Assembly: GCF_003286085.1 (NCBI RefSeq)
Contig: NW_020825368.1
Coordinates: forward strand, 186,001-250,000
Source: Drosophila persimilis
Taxonomy: Eukaryota > Arthropoda > Insecta > Diptera > Drosophilidae
DNA length: 64,000 nucleotides
Reading direction: 5' to 3'
Shown: positions 10,996 through 21,915 of the stretch, one piece after another
Position numbering within the stretch: the first letter of the stretch is position 1
Layout: every line of letters begins with the position of its first letter
Made by a program: the position numbers and the translations under genes
Notes under the pieces: generated by a model
Told to the model about the DNA's origin: nothing
Databases searched by the model: none
What the model saw: only the letters and a program-made list of their open reading frames with translations

Positions 10996-11097
10996 ATCAG
11001 GATGGCTACAGGTGTTAGCCGAAAAGCAGAGTAAGGCAGAGACCATAGTAAGGCAGACAGATTTTAACATCATCAGTATACATTAGTGTAGTAGAGT

Positions 11098-12306
11098 ATG
11101 TTATAGATGACTTCCCTGTGGCACACCTGAAGTAACATTAACAATATTTGACAACGCATTTGAAAACAAAACACGTTGAGTACGGTTACAGAGATAGGAC
11201 ACAATCCAATCTAGAAGATTCGTTGTGAACCCTAATAAAGAGAGTTTGTGAATAAGCAAAGCATGGTTCCCAGAAACGAATGCCTTGCTGAAGTCCGAAA
11301 AAAATACATCCGTCTGCAAACCACTTTGAAAACCACGGTGTAGTAGGTTAGAAAACTCACGAAGGTTTAGTCGATGTTGAACGATGTCTGGAAAAGCCGT
11401 GTTGCGACGGAGATATCAAGCTGCAACAAAGATGTTGCAGTTGCCGGGTGACCAGGAACTCAAGAAGCTTCGGGATGGCGGAAAGCTTTGCAATACCACG
11501 ATAGTTTTCAATGTTTGATCTTGAACCTTTTTTTGTGAAGCGGAATGATGTAGGACTCATTCCAAATTACTGAGAGACAAGACTGTTCCAAGGAGAGGTT
11601 GAAGAGAAAGGTCAAGGGTTTGCAAAGGGACTGGGCACAGTGTTTTAAGATGCAACTTGGTACCTTATCTGGACCAGCAGAAAACGATATGTCCATAGAT
11701 GACAAACCTTCCAGAACAACGCTTTCCTCGAAAAAGGGCAGAAAAATGCTGTTAGCTTGAGGTAGCTGGTACGGATACGGAGTGGATGCGTTGTAAATAT
11801 GAGACGAGTACGTTGTTTGGAAAAAGTTAGCGAATAAATTTGCAATACCAACAGCAGAAGCTTCTGTTTTGTTCTGGTAATGAAGGGACGGAGGAAAAAC
11901 GTTTGACTTGCGCTTAGAGCTAACGAACGAATAGAATTTTTTAGGATCACTATGAAAGTTACTACTACATTGTGAAAGGTAATTATTATAACACTGACTA
12001 TTGACGGCAAGGAACAGAGAGCGAGCGGAGGAGTATAGAGCTAAGGCCAACGTGGAGCCCGACTTCTGGTACTTTTTATAGAGCCGGGATTTATTATTTT
12101 TTAAGTATGACAAATACTTGGAGAACCAAGGAGGCTTGGACAATACAGCAACAGTGATTTCTGGAACAAATGTATTAAGGGCGGAGTAAGTAGAGCTTTA
12201 TAGCGAGTTAGCAGTTGCATCTATGTTCGGTAATGAATAAAGAAACGACCTATCAACACGCGAGAGATGTAGATCTAAATGGATAAAGTTTGTTTTGCGA
12301 AAGCAC
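11098..12306 (-). mobile_element. CR1-like LINE copy A, middle piece (RT)
   Basis: The minus strand encodes the N-terminal half of a CR1-like reverse transcriptase, closely matching the plus-strand copy at 20385-21560: SKPPWFSKYLSYLKNNKSRL, then FSAGPDKVPSCILKHCAQSL, ENYRGIAKLSAIPKLLEFLV, FSDFSKAF and SGVPQGSHL. Frames 11508-12143, 11357-11560 and 11101-11319 are fragments of one ORF broken by shifts. Reading stops at SGVPQGSHL; about 130 residues including the YADD loop are missing before the 3' piece at 4377. Confidence 0.85.
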
Positions 12307-12969
12307 TGTGAGGAACCAGTGTTCCCACGGGCCGAATTCGGCTGAAGCACAGCCGGATAAGGCTGAGGAACGGCCGGATAAGGCGAACGTCAGTCCGGGT
12401 ACCCGTGGATATCCGGATGCGGCGAAGTAGCCAAGGGCTCCCAGGGAGGAGAAGTACCCCGCTCTCAGAGAGGAAGACATGCGAGAGGTAGAGGAGACGG
12501 CGGGATCGGGCCGGCAGTGGCCCGACGCATGTCCTGGGATCACGCCACCGACCGGGTCCCGTTGCGAGTGCTGTGGAAACCAGAAGAACCTGCCCATCAG
12601 AGTGCGTCTAAGTTAAGTGGTGATCCACATCCACCGACGGAATCTAGGAGGGGAGGGCGAGACGTCGAGTGCGGATTAGAGTGGCGGTCCAAAGCGGACG
12701 CTGAGGTCGATTTGCCCCAATCAATAGCATCAACGCTGTCACACTCGACGAGAGCCCTGTGTGTGGTGGAGATCCATAGTTAAGAACCATTGTCATATCT
12801 AGCCCTAAGTCTTAGTATAACGCCACATAAATAAATAATAATTATATTACCGACGAGACAGGTGTTATTATTTGTCGTTGGGGGAACAACACAAATTCGT
12901 TGCACCGAGCCTGCTAACCGCTGATCGAGCCCAGCTAACTCAAGCGGCCTAAAAAGAAGGTTCGTTACA
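12307..12969 (+). repeat. Solo LTR of an unassigned LTR retrotransposon
   Basis: The CR1-like sequence is interrupted by exactly 663 bp starting TGTGAGGAACC and ending GGTTCGTTACA. The ends are imperfect inverted repeats of each other and have the TG...CA form of LTRs. The flanking tetranucleotides are GCAC (12303-12306) and ACAC (12970-12973), a duplication with one mismatch. An AATAAA-type signal near 12828 suggests plus orientation. No gag or pol is attached and no second copy lies in the window, so I call a recombination-derived solo LTR. Confidence 0.7.
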
Positions 12970-13035
12970 ACACTTTATGTGGCAAGGAGCCATGGAACTG
13001 TCAGCACAACCAGATCGGGTACACTCAAGGGTGTA
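12970..13035 (-). mobile_element. CR1-like LINE copy A, 5' piece
   Basis: The minus strand reads LECTRSGCADSSMAPCHI, the linker between endonuclease and RT seen in the plus-strand copy at 20325-20385. Similarity stops at 13035, where other DNA begins. Confidence 0.75.
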
Positions 13036-13360
13036 AGAGACTATTAGTCGAGCTAAGGGCGAAAGCAAGGAGATCGGACACTGCGTGGCATGGGCAGCCA
13101 AAGTCCCGCTGCTATCGTGTGTTTTGGAGTCTGGGGCTCTAAAATTGGCTCTGAAATATTGGCTTCCTCTGGGTGTGAGTAAGGGTGGATAGTAGTGGAG
13201 GAGAAAGAGGAGAAAGCGATGACATTCGAACGTCATCTAACGGGGCGACCGGCTCATATTGGATGGGGGCGTGCCCATCTTCCTTTTAGAATTTGGATGT
13301 CCAGCGACCAACATCGCTCTCCGAATAGGGCCAAATAACGATCAGAAATTTAATAAAAAA
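13036..13360. other. Unassigned, no gene seen
   Basis: About 325 bases between a CR1-like fragment and a DINE-1. No convincing frame, and no repeat of it elsewhere in the window. It could be another inserted LTR or unique DNA. Confidence 0.4.
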
Positions 13361-14458
13361 CGAGGGGGAACGTTGTGAATTGCTGCGGACACCGCAACTC
13401 TACAGTTATACCCGATACTAAGTCAGTATGGCTCTCCTCCAGCAGACGCCGCTAATATTGAACGACACGACAAAGAATGCGTGCGAGAGAGACAGAAAAT
13501 CAGTCTGAGCGTGACGTCGGGCGCTGCGTAGCCACTGCAAATTGATTTCTTGCTTTTGGCTACAAAAATGATTCGATCTGATCCAGATTCAGCAATCTGA
13601 TAGATATGGTCATTATCTATGATTCTGCGTTTTTAGTTTTCTCGAATGTTCAATATTGTGGATGCAACAGATTTTCGTCCTTTGTGGGGGCGGGAAGGTG
13701 GGGGGCGAAATTCTGAGATATACGTTTTATAGTGAGATCTAACAGAAGTGCGGATACCAAATTTGGTTACTCTAGCCTTAATAGTCTCTGAGATTTGTGG
13801 TTGCCCCAGATTTTCGTCCTTTGCGCGGGCGGAAGGGGTGTGGCGAAATTTAGACACGAAACGGTCAAGGTCCGATATCTCAGGAGTGTGGATACCAAAT
13901 TTGGTTGCTCTGGCTCTTATAGGTTCTGAGATCCTTGAACTCATATTTTGCAATTGACAAAACCGACCATGAAACCTGTGTGTTAGAGAGAGACAGAGCG
14001 AGAAAGAATGAAATTGTTTTCTTGATTCTGGCTATAATATTTATACGATCTGGTTCAGATTTTGCACTCTAGAACATATAGTCATCCTCTACGATTCTGC
14101 GTTTTTGGTTTTATCTTATCTTTAAAAATGTGGATGCCACAGATTTTCGTCTTTTGTGGGGGCGGAAGTGGGCGGGGCGAAGTTTTGAAATATTTTTGTA
14201 GCAGTGACATATCACAGAAGTCTGGATCCAAAACATTGTTGCTCTAGCTCTTATAGTCTTTGAGCACTAGGCGCTGAAGGGGACGGACGGACGGACAGAC
14301 GGACAGACAGACAGGGCTCAATCGACTCGGCTATTGATGCTGATCAAGAATATATACACTTTATGGGGTCGGAAACGATTCCTTCTGGACGTTACACACA
14401 TCCATTTTCACCACAAATCTAATATACCCCAATACTCATTTTGAGTATCGGGTATAAA
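13361..14458 (+). mobile_element. DINE-1/INE-1-type Helentron, complete copy C
   Basis: Same layout as 6774-7880. It starts CGAGGGGGAACGTTGTGA; subterminal inverted repeats lie at 13406-13419 and 14444-14457; internal modules lie near 13671, 13808 and 14141; the GGAC/AGAC microsatellite is at 14281-14318; the end is GTATCGGGTATAA. The two copies differ by scattered substitutions and small indels. Non-coding. Confidence 0.9.
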
Positions 14459-14549
14459 AAAAAATTTCAAGTGCAAATTAGGAAAGAAATATGATCATAG
14501 CGCGAGTGGTCTCCATCAGCCGCAAAGAATATTCGCGGAGTTCAGAAAG
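14459..14549. other. Short unassigned spacer
   Basis: About 90 bases between the DINE-1 end and the target duplication of BEL element 2. Nothing recognisable. Confidence 0.4.
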
Positions 14550-14554
14550 CCAAG

Positions 14555-14851
14555 TGCTTATACACGGAGCGTTTTCCGCATTAATGTTAATTCACGGATG
14601 GAGGTGTGTTAGTTTTTTGCAAACGAATTAAAGTCTATATATGAAAGCGAAAATACGATCGATCCAGTTGAGCATTAGGCAATAACTATTTATTACAAAT
14701 CTAGGTGCTTGAGCACTGAGCATAAGAGAGAGAATACAGTGGTGAATTTAGTACAATAATGGTGAGAGTAAATACAAAAAGTGAGCGTAGGCTCTCTATT
14801 TTACGAGGGTCATTTGAGTAGTTTATTTCGATAAAAGTGTTTGACCGAACA
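14555..14851 (-). repeat. 3' LTR of BEL element 2
   Basis: Matches 18920-19215 along its length with scattered differences. On the minus strand it begins TGTTCGGTCAAAC and is preceded by a short purine-rich GGCCGGGA, a polypurine-tract candidate at 14852-14859. Confidence 0.9.
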
Positions 14852-14859
14852 TCCCGGCC

Positions 14860-15850
14860 ACGTTGAAAGGACTGCTTTCAAACCACCGGAAGAATTGCCA
14901 ACTTGTGTATTGGCCTGCAACATGTTCCATTTGTTCCACCCGTACAAGTCCATCCTTCCCAAGCACAGTAGACTGCACTCGGCCTAGTTTCCACCGTAGC
15001 GGTGGCAGGTTGTCCTCATGGATGATGACCAAAGTGCCCTCGGTGAGGTTCGTTGGGGGTTCTGTCCACTTTGTGCGCGATCGCAATTCGTTGACATAGT
15101 CAGCAGACCATTGCTTCCAAAACCGTTGCTTGACGGCCGTAATCGCATCATAGCGGTCCATACTTGACAGCTTGATATTCTCGAGGGACCTTTCAGGTAG
15201 TGATCGCAATGATTCGCCAGCCAAGAGATGACCAGGCGTGAGAGTGCTACAGTCATTTGGGTCTGACTAAAGCGGCGATAGCGGGCTCGAGTTGAGGATC
15301 GATTCTATCTTGACGCCGACAGTGCTCAACTCTTCAAAGGTGAACCTGGTGTTGGTCAGCGAACGATTCAAGAGCCCTTTGCACTCTTGACTGCCGCTTC
15401 CCAAAGGCCTCCGAAATGAGGTGCCCTGGGAGGAATAAAATGGAATTTAATAAAGTCAGATGCGCAAAATTTATAGATTTAATCTTGGGTCTGCTTTAAA
15501 AACATAAACTTTTTTAGTTCCTGCAGTTGATTCGATGCCCCTACAAAGTTAGTGGCATTATCGCAGAATATGTCTGCCGGGAACTTGCGACGACCTCCCA
15601 TCCGTTTCAATGCATTTAAGAATGCTGACAAGTCAGAGACTACTTCGATGTGAACGGCCTTGGTGAGAAGGCAAACGAACACGGCTATGTATGATTTTGT
15701 AGGTCCCTTTCCTCGAATGCGTAGATATGTGTTGATGGGTCCAAAAAAGTCAACTCCACAGCGTTCAAAGGGTCGAGCAGGAGGGTGTCGTGTAGGCGGT
15801 AATAAACCCATCAGTTGTTGTAGTAGCTTTGGTCTGTAGCGAACGCAAAG
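14860..15850 (-). pseudogene. BEL element 2 integrase core and DUF5641 tail
   Basis: On the minus strand the frame 15479-15811 shows catalytic Asp in CGVDFFGPI and the second Asp in IFCDNATNFVGA. After a stop near 15479 the next stretch reads [20 protein letters not shown], which holds the catalytic Glu. Frame 14823-15224 gives the C-terminal domain with QWSADYVNELRSRTKW and LPPLRWKLGRV, typical of DUF5641. Stops and shifts separate the parts, so no functional integrase is made although the DDE residues survive. Confidence 0.85.
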
Positions 15851-16255
15851 TACAAGTAAAGTAGAATCAACGGTTATTATAATGTTTATTATTTATTCCG
15901 TCGAAGCGAGAATTATTGTTCCTCGTTTGAGGTCTTAGACAATCTAAATTTACATGAAAATGAAAGTCTTAATATTAGCTCCCCGGCCGCCGGCTGCGCA
16001 GTCGCCGGTGCATTAATCTGCTGACATGGCGCACGCGCCGGTGTTATGTTGAGCAGCGGCAGTTTCCCACGTTCCACGGCCCCATAGCTGTTGTTGGGCT
16101 GTCTGGGCAAGTGTCTCTGTCAATGCTGCAACTCTCGTGTTACGCGACGAGGCATGTGCTGTATTTGGCTCATATCAAAATGTTTAAGCTCATTGACCCG
16201 CTGTAGGGTCGAGAACCAAATGCAGAGGGAGGGGTATCCGGCTGGATCGGATAGT
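15851..16255. mobile_element. Unassigned insertion inside the BEL element 2 integrase
   Basis: The integrase zinc-binding region (CVN at about 16256) and the next expected residues (CVRYRPK, ending at about 15850) are separated by some 400 bases that do not belong to BEL. On the minus strand the insert ends with A+T-rich sequence containing AATAAATAATAA, which looks like the end of an LTR. I could not fix exact ends or a duplication. Confidence 0.45.
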
Positions 16256-16390
16256 TTACACAGGAGTGGACAATTCGACGTGCGTTAACGATCCAATCCA
16301 ACCGAATGAGAGCGACTAAGGCTTTAGGTCCAGCGTGATAGTTCCGACGATGCAAATGGCGAATACAAATTTGGACTGACTCGGCAGCAG
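16256..16390 (-). pseudogene. BEL element 2 integrase N-terminal zinc region
   Basis: The minus strand reads HRRNYHAGPKALVALIRLD then RRIVHSCVN, matching the His-His-Cys region of the BEL integrase in element 1 (HLHAGPQSLLAIIRQ). It is cut from the catalytic core by the insertion at 15851-16255. Confidence 0.75.
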
Positions 16391-17275
16391 CAACGGATGT
16401 TTTTGACCGTCTGGTAGGTCTGAGTATTCCAATCGTCCACCAACCTTGATAAGTTCAAATCCGTTCACGACTTCTAAAAAGGGAGTATGAAACTTTAAGC
16501 TGCTTTTTACTGGTTTTTACTTCTGAAGTAACGGATGTCCTCTACAAAATGAGTTTTTTTAATGTTCCAAATAAGGCAATGTTAAGCAAAACGAAGTTTA
16601 TCTGGCGTCGGTTGGGTTGTGGTAAACGTCGATTGCTTCCGACATCTCCTTATGAACCTAATCAACCAAGCAATGAGACAAAGACTGTGAGTGCACGAGC
16701 TGACATTATCGACGATGTTGAGGATATTATTTGTCTCCTGTACGGCAGCGAACAAACTTTAAACTTTTTCTCCGAGTTAACCACGTCCATGTCAACATCA
16801 AATTTTCCACCAGTGGCGGACCAGTTTAGCGAATCCTCGACTAGAAACGTAGGACCCGAAAACCATGGAGACTTGATCAATTCGCTCACGTTACAGCCTC
16901 GCGACAGAATATCAGCAGGGTTTTGATGTGTTGGCACATAGCGCCATTTTCCATCAGAAGATATATCCTGAATACGAGCTGTGAGTCGCACCAAAAATAA
17001 GATGTGATAGTGTGTTTGCTGAATATGGCCTTGACTTTGTTATACAACTGAGAAAGTAGATGTTCACCGAATAGTTCAAGCTTCGGCAGAGACTGTTTCT
17101 TCACTGGTGCTACTCTTGACCTAGAAGTGAACAATGTCACTGTGACCTGTCCAAGCGAATTCTCCGAGTGTGCTGCTGAATGAGTTTTCTGAAATGTTTA
17201 TTTCCTTGGTAGATTCATCTTTCTGATTTCAGTTTTTAGTTTGAGGAGTGTATCTATATCATCCGCCCCACACAA
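16391..17275 (-). pseudogene. BEL element 2 RNase H and RT remnant
   Basis: Minus-strand frames 16662-16994 and 16886-17140 read FTSRSRVAPVKKQSLPKLEL, SYFWCDSQLVF and YVPTHQNPADILSRGCN, matching the RNase H of BEL element 1. Just upstream, near 17254-17300, SVDDLLCGADDIDTLLKLKT is the end of the RT palm, with Ser where the Tyr of YVDD is expected. The rest of the RT is gone: protease sequence joins almost directly to this remnant. Confidence 0.75.
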
Positions 17276-17351
17276 AAGGTCATCAACAGAAAAAGCAGTT
17301 TTAACAGCAGCAGCTGCCAAGGGCCATGCATCCTTAAAATACACAGCCAAG

Positions 17352-18400
17352 TTATGCAAATAACGGCTTCGGTTCCCAGTAGCAGATCAATACGATTAGT
17401 CCTATAAAATGATTCGTCAGCCAATAGAGTGTGGGCAGGTAGGTTCCAATTCGATATGTCGATCTCACTAAACATTGTGCTTTTCTATGATTTTCATTTT
17501 CGTATCGTTGGTTGCTGTTCATGGCGCAGTTAGTGATTTTATGGCCAGAACTAGAACATAGTGTACAAGACGGATTAGTGATAGCAAACGACGACTTTAT
17601 TTGGTGATTAGAGCCACGATTTGACTTATTTTCCAGTTTCCAGACGAATGGAGAAACTGACAGTGGCGTTCCAAAAGCTGTGTGCGTATTAACCAGGTTG
17701 GCAGAGTTTTGTAGTCCTGCGATTCCTTCCACTTGTTTCGAGTTTGCTGATCACACTTTTCCATTACAATATAAATATATAACCATAGCGTGAACAATAT
17801 TCTCAAGTTTGTCGATGGACTCCGACGAGCTCAAAATAGCGGATGCCTTATCCAATAGGTTGCGAAGTTGCTGACTGTTTGACTTTTCCACAGGTTGTAG
17901 TGCTAACAATGCATCAATACCTTACACAAATATAAGAGTAGGATTATCAAAACGGCTGTTGAGTTTTTCTAGGGCCTTCAGATAGTTTTCGCTTGTAACC
18001 TGAAATGCCTAAATTTTATTTAATGCCGCCCTCGTGAGGCAGGTCAGCAAATAATTAAACTTTTCTATATTTGTCAATCTAGACTCACGCACAACAATTT
18101 GCTTGAACGAGTGAATGAAATTCTTATAGTTTGCATAAGTTCCGTCAAAAGTGAAAACCTTGGTAACGATGACTTCACTGGCGGTGGGTAGTAATCCGGC
18201 GAAAAAATGCTGGCGTCCAGATCTCCTTCCATTTTTTCCTTTATGGATAGCTTGATTGCATGTATATATCCACCAAATCTGCCCGTCCTTCAGCATTCGG
18301 ATTAAGGTCTTCAATATTAGCTTGGACATTTAAAACATTCTTAAAGTACGTTTCTAAGATGTTCAATCGATAGCGAAGCTCATCTTGCATTGCTCATTGC
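17352..18400 (-). pseudogene. BEL element 2 Gag and protease remnants
   Basis: Minus strand, right to left. 18009-18329 reads the Gag core with VFTFDGTYANYKNFIHSFKQ and ESRLTNIEKFNYLL (DUF1759 type). 17597-17806 gives KCDQQTRNKWKES. 17500-17600 has the zinc cluster CTLCSSSGHKITNC. 17352-17475 has the end of the protease (NWNLPAHTLLADESFY, IDLLLGTE). The catalytic DSG is not visible, so that part of the protease is deleted or scrambled. Many stops and shifts. Confidence 0.75.
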
Positions 18401-18898
18401 ATATCGGGATCTCCGATTTAGCATCTAGCACAGATTTGATCCGAGATATATTGCGTTTTATATAGCTCGTCATTCGGTCGTCATTTTGTTGTGTAGTGTA
18501 ATTACACTAACACAGAACTAGATTTTCCAAAAATAACGCAGGAAACAACAACAAAAAACGCAGCAAAGCAGCAGCAGGTAAAGCAAAGATGAGCGCAGTT
18601 CCAAATAGATTCCAATAGAAAGAATGCGTTGATGGATGGACCAAAGCAGGTTTAAAGCTTTAAAGCGAACGAACCGAGAATGCAAGCGCCGTTGAATGTG
18701 TTGTGGGTGCCAAGCGAATGATAAATTTAAGCGAAAATGGCGAGAGCAAAGCGAGGACAATGAAACCACGATCGAGATGAACAATTCTCATACGGTTTTC
18801 GGAACTTTCGATGGCAGCTGCGAGACGAGCGATTGTGGTAATTGTTGCTTTTGTAGATTGCGATTAGTTTAATTAATCACAGAAGAATTAACACACAT
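18401..18898 (-). other. BEL element 2 leader and Gag N-terminal region, degraded
   Basis: About 500 bases between recognisable Gag and the primer site. On the minus strand this should hold the leader and the start of gag, but I see no clean start codon with a matching N-terminus. Confidence 0.45.
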
Positions 18899-18916
18899 GT
18901 CCCACGTTGGGCTCCA
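18899..18916 (-). other. Primer-binding site of BEL element 2
   Basis: On the minus strand TGGAGCCCAACGTGGGAC starts three bases after the LTR end. The leading TGG and the position fit a tRNA primer site; the sequence is close to, but not the same as, the tRNA-Lys site of the Gypsy element at 41278. Confidence 0.7.
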
Positions 18917-18919
18917 AAA

Positions 18920-19215
18920 TGTTTGAACACGGAGCGTTTTCCGCGTTGATGTTTATTCACGGATGGGGGTGTGTTAGTTTTTTGCAAACGAATTAAAGTC
19001 TATATATGAAAGCGAAAAGTCGATCGATCCAGTTGAGCATTAGGCAATAACTATTTATTACAAATCTTAGTGCTTGAGCACTGGGCATAAGAGACAGAAT
19101 ACAGTGGTGAGTTTAGTACAATAATGGTGAGAGTAAATACAAAAAGTGAGCGTAGGCTCTCTTTTTTACGAAGGTCACTTAAGTACTTTGTTCCTTAAGG
19201 GAGTTTGAACGAACA
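18920..19215 (-). repeat. 5' LTR of BEL element 2
   Basis: 296 bp, paired with 14555-14851. On the plus strand it starts TGTTTGAACACGG and ends GAACGAACA, followed directly by the duplicated CCAAG. Confidence 0.9.
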
Positions 19216-19220
19216 CCAAG

Positions 19221-19379
19221 ATTAGGCCGGCCACTGGGGCCAAAATTGACGGGTAAGAAAAAAAATGGGATATCCCAGTTCTTTTAGGCCGAATATGTCA
19301 GAAAGCTACGCACAGATAGCTGATCCTACGCAGCGCATATCGAGGTAGCAGAGGCGCAGTCCAAATCTCAATAGTCTCG
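19221..19379. other. Short unassigned spacer
   Basis: About 160 bases between BEL element 2 and the first clear CR1-like coding sequence. It may be upstream CR1-like ORF1, but I cannot show the frame. Confidence 0.35.
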
Positions 19380-19401
19380 ACTTTCTCGTGCAGCCGGGTC
19401 G

Positions 19402-19653
19402 ATGTCGCTGAGGCTGCGGCTACAAGCGGGACGGAAGAAAGTTCGCGAGACCAGTGATCCAACCCGAAAGACACTACCCTTCCCCCCAAGCATATCCAAA
19501 AACATAAGAAAAGTTCCTAAAAGTGGCCCTGATTCTTTACTATCCAGTTCTCTAGAACCGTCAATATGGCCTGAGCATACAATTATGCATGAGTTCCTTC
19601 TCAAAGACTCGAACTCGAATCCAAGAATTACCGAACATGCTCCAAAAAACTGA
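19402..19653 (+). pseudogene. CR1-like ORF1 end, copy B
   Basis: Reads SLLSSSLEPSIWPEHTIMHE, nearly identical to the minus-strand ORF1 at 102-250, and ends at TGA 19651-19653 just before the endonuclease begins. The upstream part of this frame does not match ORF1 and follows a rearrangement. Confidence 0.7.
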
Positions 19654-19667
19654 TGTAGCATTTTTCC

Positions 19668-20360
19668 ATGCACTATAAGAACGTTGGCAGTTTGTTGGGC
19701 AAATTGCGTCAAATTCATAATAATAGTACGTCCTTTGATTTCGATGCCATCGCGTTTACCGAAACCTGGCTTAACTCCTCTGTCAATGATCATGAAATTT
19801 TCATTGATGGTTACACTATTTATAGAATGGACCGCCCATATTTTGCAGGTGGGGTTCTGATTGCAGTTTAATCTGTTTTCTCATCTGAGTTTTTCCCATT
19901 CAATAACATCTCTGGAATTGAATTTATTGCAGTCAAAGTTCGTGTTGGCTCGGCATTTTTCTATTTAACCTGCTCTTACATTCCTCCCAGGTCTGATGCT
20001 GAGCTTTACTTACACCACCTCTCAGCAATTAATACTGTCGTATCTGCATTAGGGTGCAATGATCGAATTATTGTCATGGGGGACTTTAACCTCCCATTTC
20101 TTTCTTGGCTGCCTTGTGATGACGCTAACCTGTTGTTTCCCAATTGCCATAATGACTTTATCAATGCCCTAACGGATATTTCCCTTGTCCACATTAATGC
20201 CGTTAAAACATTAGGGACAGACTTCTTGACCTCGTGTTTGTTGACGATGCTTCTCTTGCTACGGTATCTATAGCAAGCCCAATATCACTCCCTTAAGATC
20301 CTTACCATCCAACTTTGTCGATATCCCTGGAGTGTACACAATCTGGAGGTGCTGACAGTT
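19668..20360 (+). pseudogene. CR1-like APE endonuclease, copy B
   Basis: The endonuclease nicks target DNA to prime reverse transcription. DFDAIAFTETWLNSSVNDHE (19737-19796) and MGDFNLPFLSW (from 20076) are the conserved Glu and GDFN blocks of APE-type endonucleases. A stop at 19869-19871 and a shift near 20225 interrupt it; the DPYHPT block follows out of frame near 20295-20315. Confidence 0.8.
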
Positions 20361-20370
20361 CCATGGCTCC

Positions 20371-21915
20371 TTGTCACATAATTGTTTTCGCAAAACAAAC
20401 TTTATCGATTTAGATCTACATCTCTCGCGTGTTGATTGGTCGTTTCTTTATTCATTACCGAACATAGATGCAACTGTTAGCTCGTTTTATAGCTCTATTT
20501 ACTCCACCCTTAATACATTTGTTCCAGATATCACTGTACCCGTATCGTCCAAGCCTCCTTGGTTCTCCAAGTATTTGTCATACTTAAAAAACAATAAATC
20601 CCGGCTCTATAAAAAGTACCAGAAGTCGGGCTCCACGTCTGCCTTAGCTCTATACTCCTCCGCTCGCTCTCTGTTCCTTGCCGTTAATAGTCAGTGTTAT
20701 AATCATTACCTTTCACAATGTAGTAGTAACTTTCGTAGTGATCCTAAAAAATTATATTCGTTCGTTAACTCTAAGCGTAAGTCAAACGCTTTTCCTGCGT
20801 CCCTTCATTACCAGAATAAAACAGAAGCTTCTGCTGTTGGTATTGCAAACTTATTCGCTACCTTTTTCCAAGCAACGTACTCGTCTCATATTTACAACGC
20901 ATCCACTCCGTATCCGTACCAGCTACCTCAAGCTAACAGCATTTTTCTGCCCTTTTTCGAGGAAAGCGTTGTTCTGGAAGGTTTGTCATCTATGGACATA
21001 TCGTTTTCTGCTGGTCCAGATAAGGTACCAAGTTGCATCTTAAAACACTGTGCCCAGTCCCTTTGCAAACCCTTGACCTTTCTCTTCAACCTCTCCTTGG
21101 AACAGTCTTGTCTCCCAGTAATTTGGAATGGGTCATACATCATTCCGCTTCACAAAAAAGGTTCAAGATCAAATATTGAAAACTATCGTGGTATCGCAAA
21201 GCTTTCCGCCATCCCGAAGATTTTTGAGTTCCTGGTCACCTGGCAGCTGCAACATATTTGTTGCAGCTTGATATCGCCGTCGCAATACAGTTTTTTCAGA
21301 CATCGTTCAATATCGACTAACCTTCTTGAGTTTTTTGACCTAATCCACCGTGTTTTTCAAATTGGTTTGCAGACGGATGTAGTTTTTACGGACTTCAGCA
21401 AGGCATTCGATTCTGTGAACCATGCTCTGCTTATTCACAAGCTCTCTTTATTAGGGTTCCCAACGAATCTTCTAGATTGGATTTTGTCCTATCACTCTAA
21501 CCGTACTCAACGTGTTTTGTTTCCTAACGTGTTGTTACTTCAGGTGTGCCACAAGGAAGTCATCTGGGCCCGCTTCTGTTTATTTTATTTGTGAATTACC
21601 TTCCTCATGTTGTTATAACTCTACTCTGCTACACTCTACTCGCAGAATACGCAATGCCGTAATGTTCGTGCACAAGCTCCTTCTCCGGACTCCCAAACTC
21701 TCTTGGGTCAGATTGACTTGGCCGTTCCATCTAGACCTACCCGTACTTTTAGGCCTATCCGTTTACCCATATGTAGGTCTAATTATGCTGATCATGAACC
21801 TTTTAGGGTTTTATGCCATAATTATAACTCCCTCTGCCAAACCCTATCCCCTGAACTGTCTCTCAAACTAATTGCATGCAATATTTATAATCACTTAAAT
21901 TTAGCTAACTTTTAA
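20371..21915 (+). pseudogene. CR1-like reverse transcriptase, copy B
   Basis: The 407-codon open stretch 20371-21594 holds the RT fingers: SAGPDKVPSCILKHC, YIIPLHKKGSRSNIENYRGI and VVFTDFSKAFDSVNHALL, where the Asp of FSKAFD is catalytic. A shift near 21530 and a deletion after about 21615 remove the YADD loop; the C-terminal tail (RLPICRSNYADHEPFRVLCH) ends near 21915. It has the longest intact RT frame of this family here but cannot be active. Confidence 0.85.

Larger units (their letters stand above)
4378..11095 (+). mobile_element. BEL/Pao LTR retrotransposon 1, 3' LTR lost
   Basis: Order: 5' LTR, primer site, gag with a DUF1759-type core and zinc knuckles, DUF1758-type protease, RT, RNase H, integrase and a DUF5641-type C-terminus, all plus strand. 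BEL elements encode these as one polyprotein; here frameshifts and stops break it. A complete DINE-1 sits inside (6774-7880). The element ends without a 3' LTR just before the CR1-like copy resumes, so one deletion removed both the 3' LTR and part of the CR1 copy. Confidence 0.85.
14555..19215 (-). mobile_element. BEL/Pao LTR retrotransposon 2 with both LTRs and target duplication
   Basis: Two LTRs of 297 and 296 bp flank about 4.07 kb of minus-strand BEL sequence. The 5-bp duplication CCAAG is perfect at 14550-14554 and 19216-19220; five bases is the usual BEL/Pao size. Inside, from right to left on the map: primer site, gag, protease, remnant RT, RNase H, integrase, DUF5641-type tail. Most of the RT is deleted, and about 400 bp of foreign sequence sits inside the integrase (about 15850-16255). 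Confidence 0.9.
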
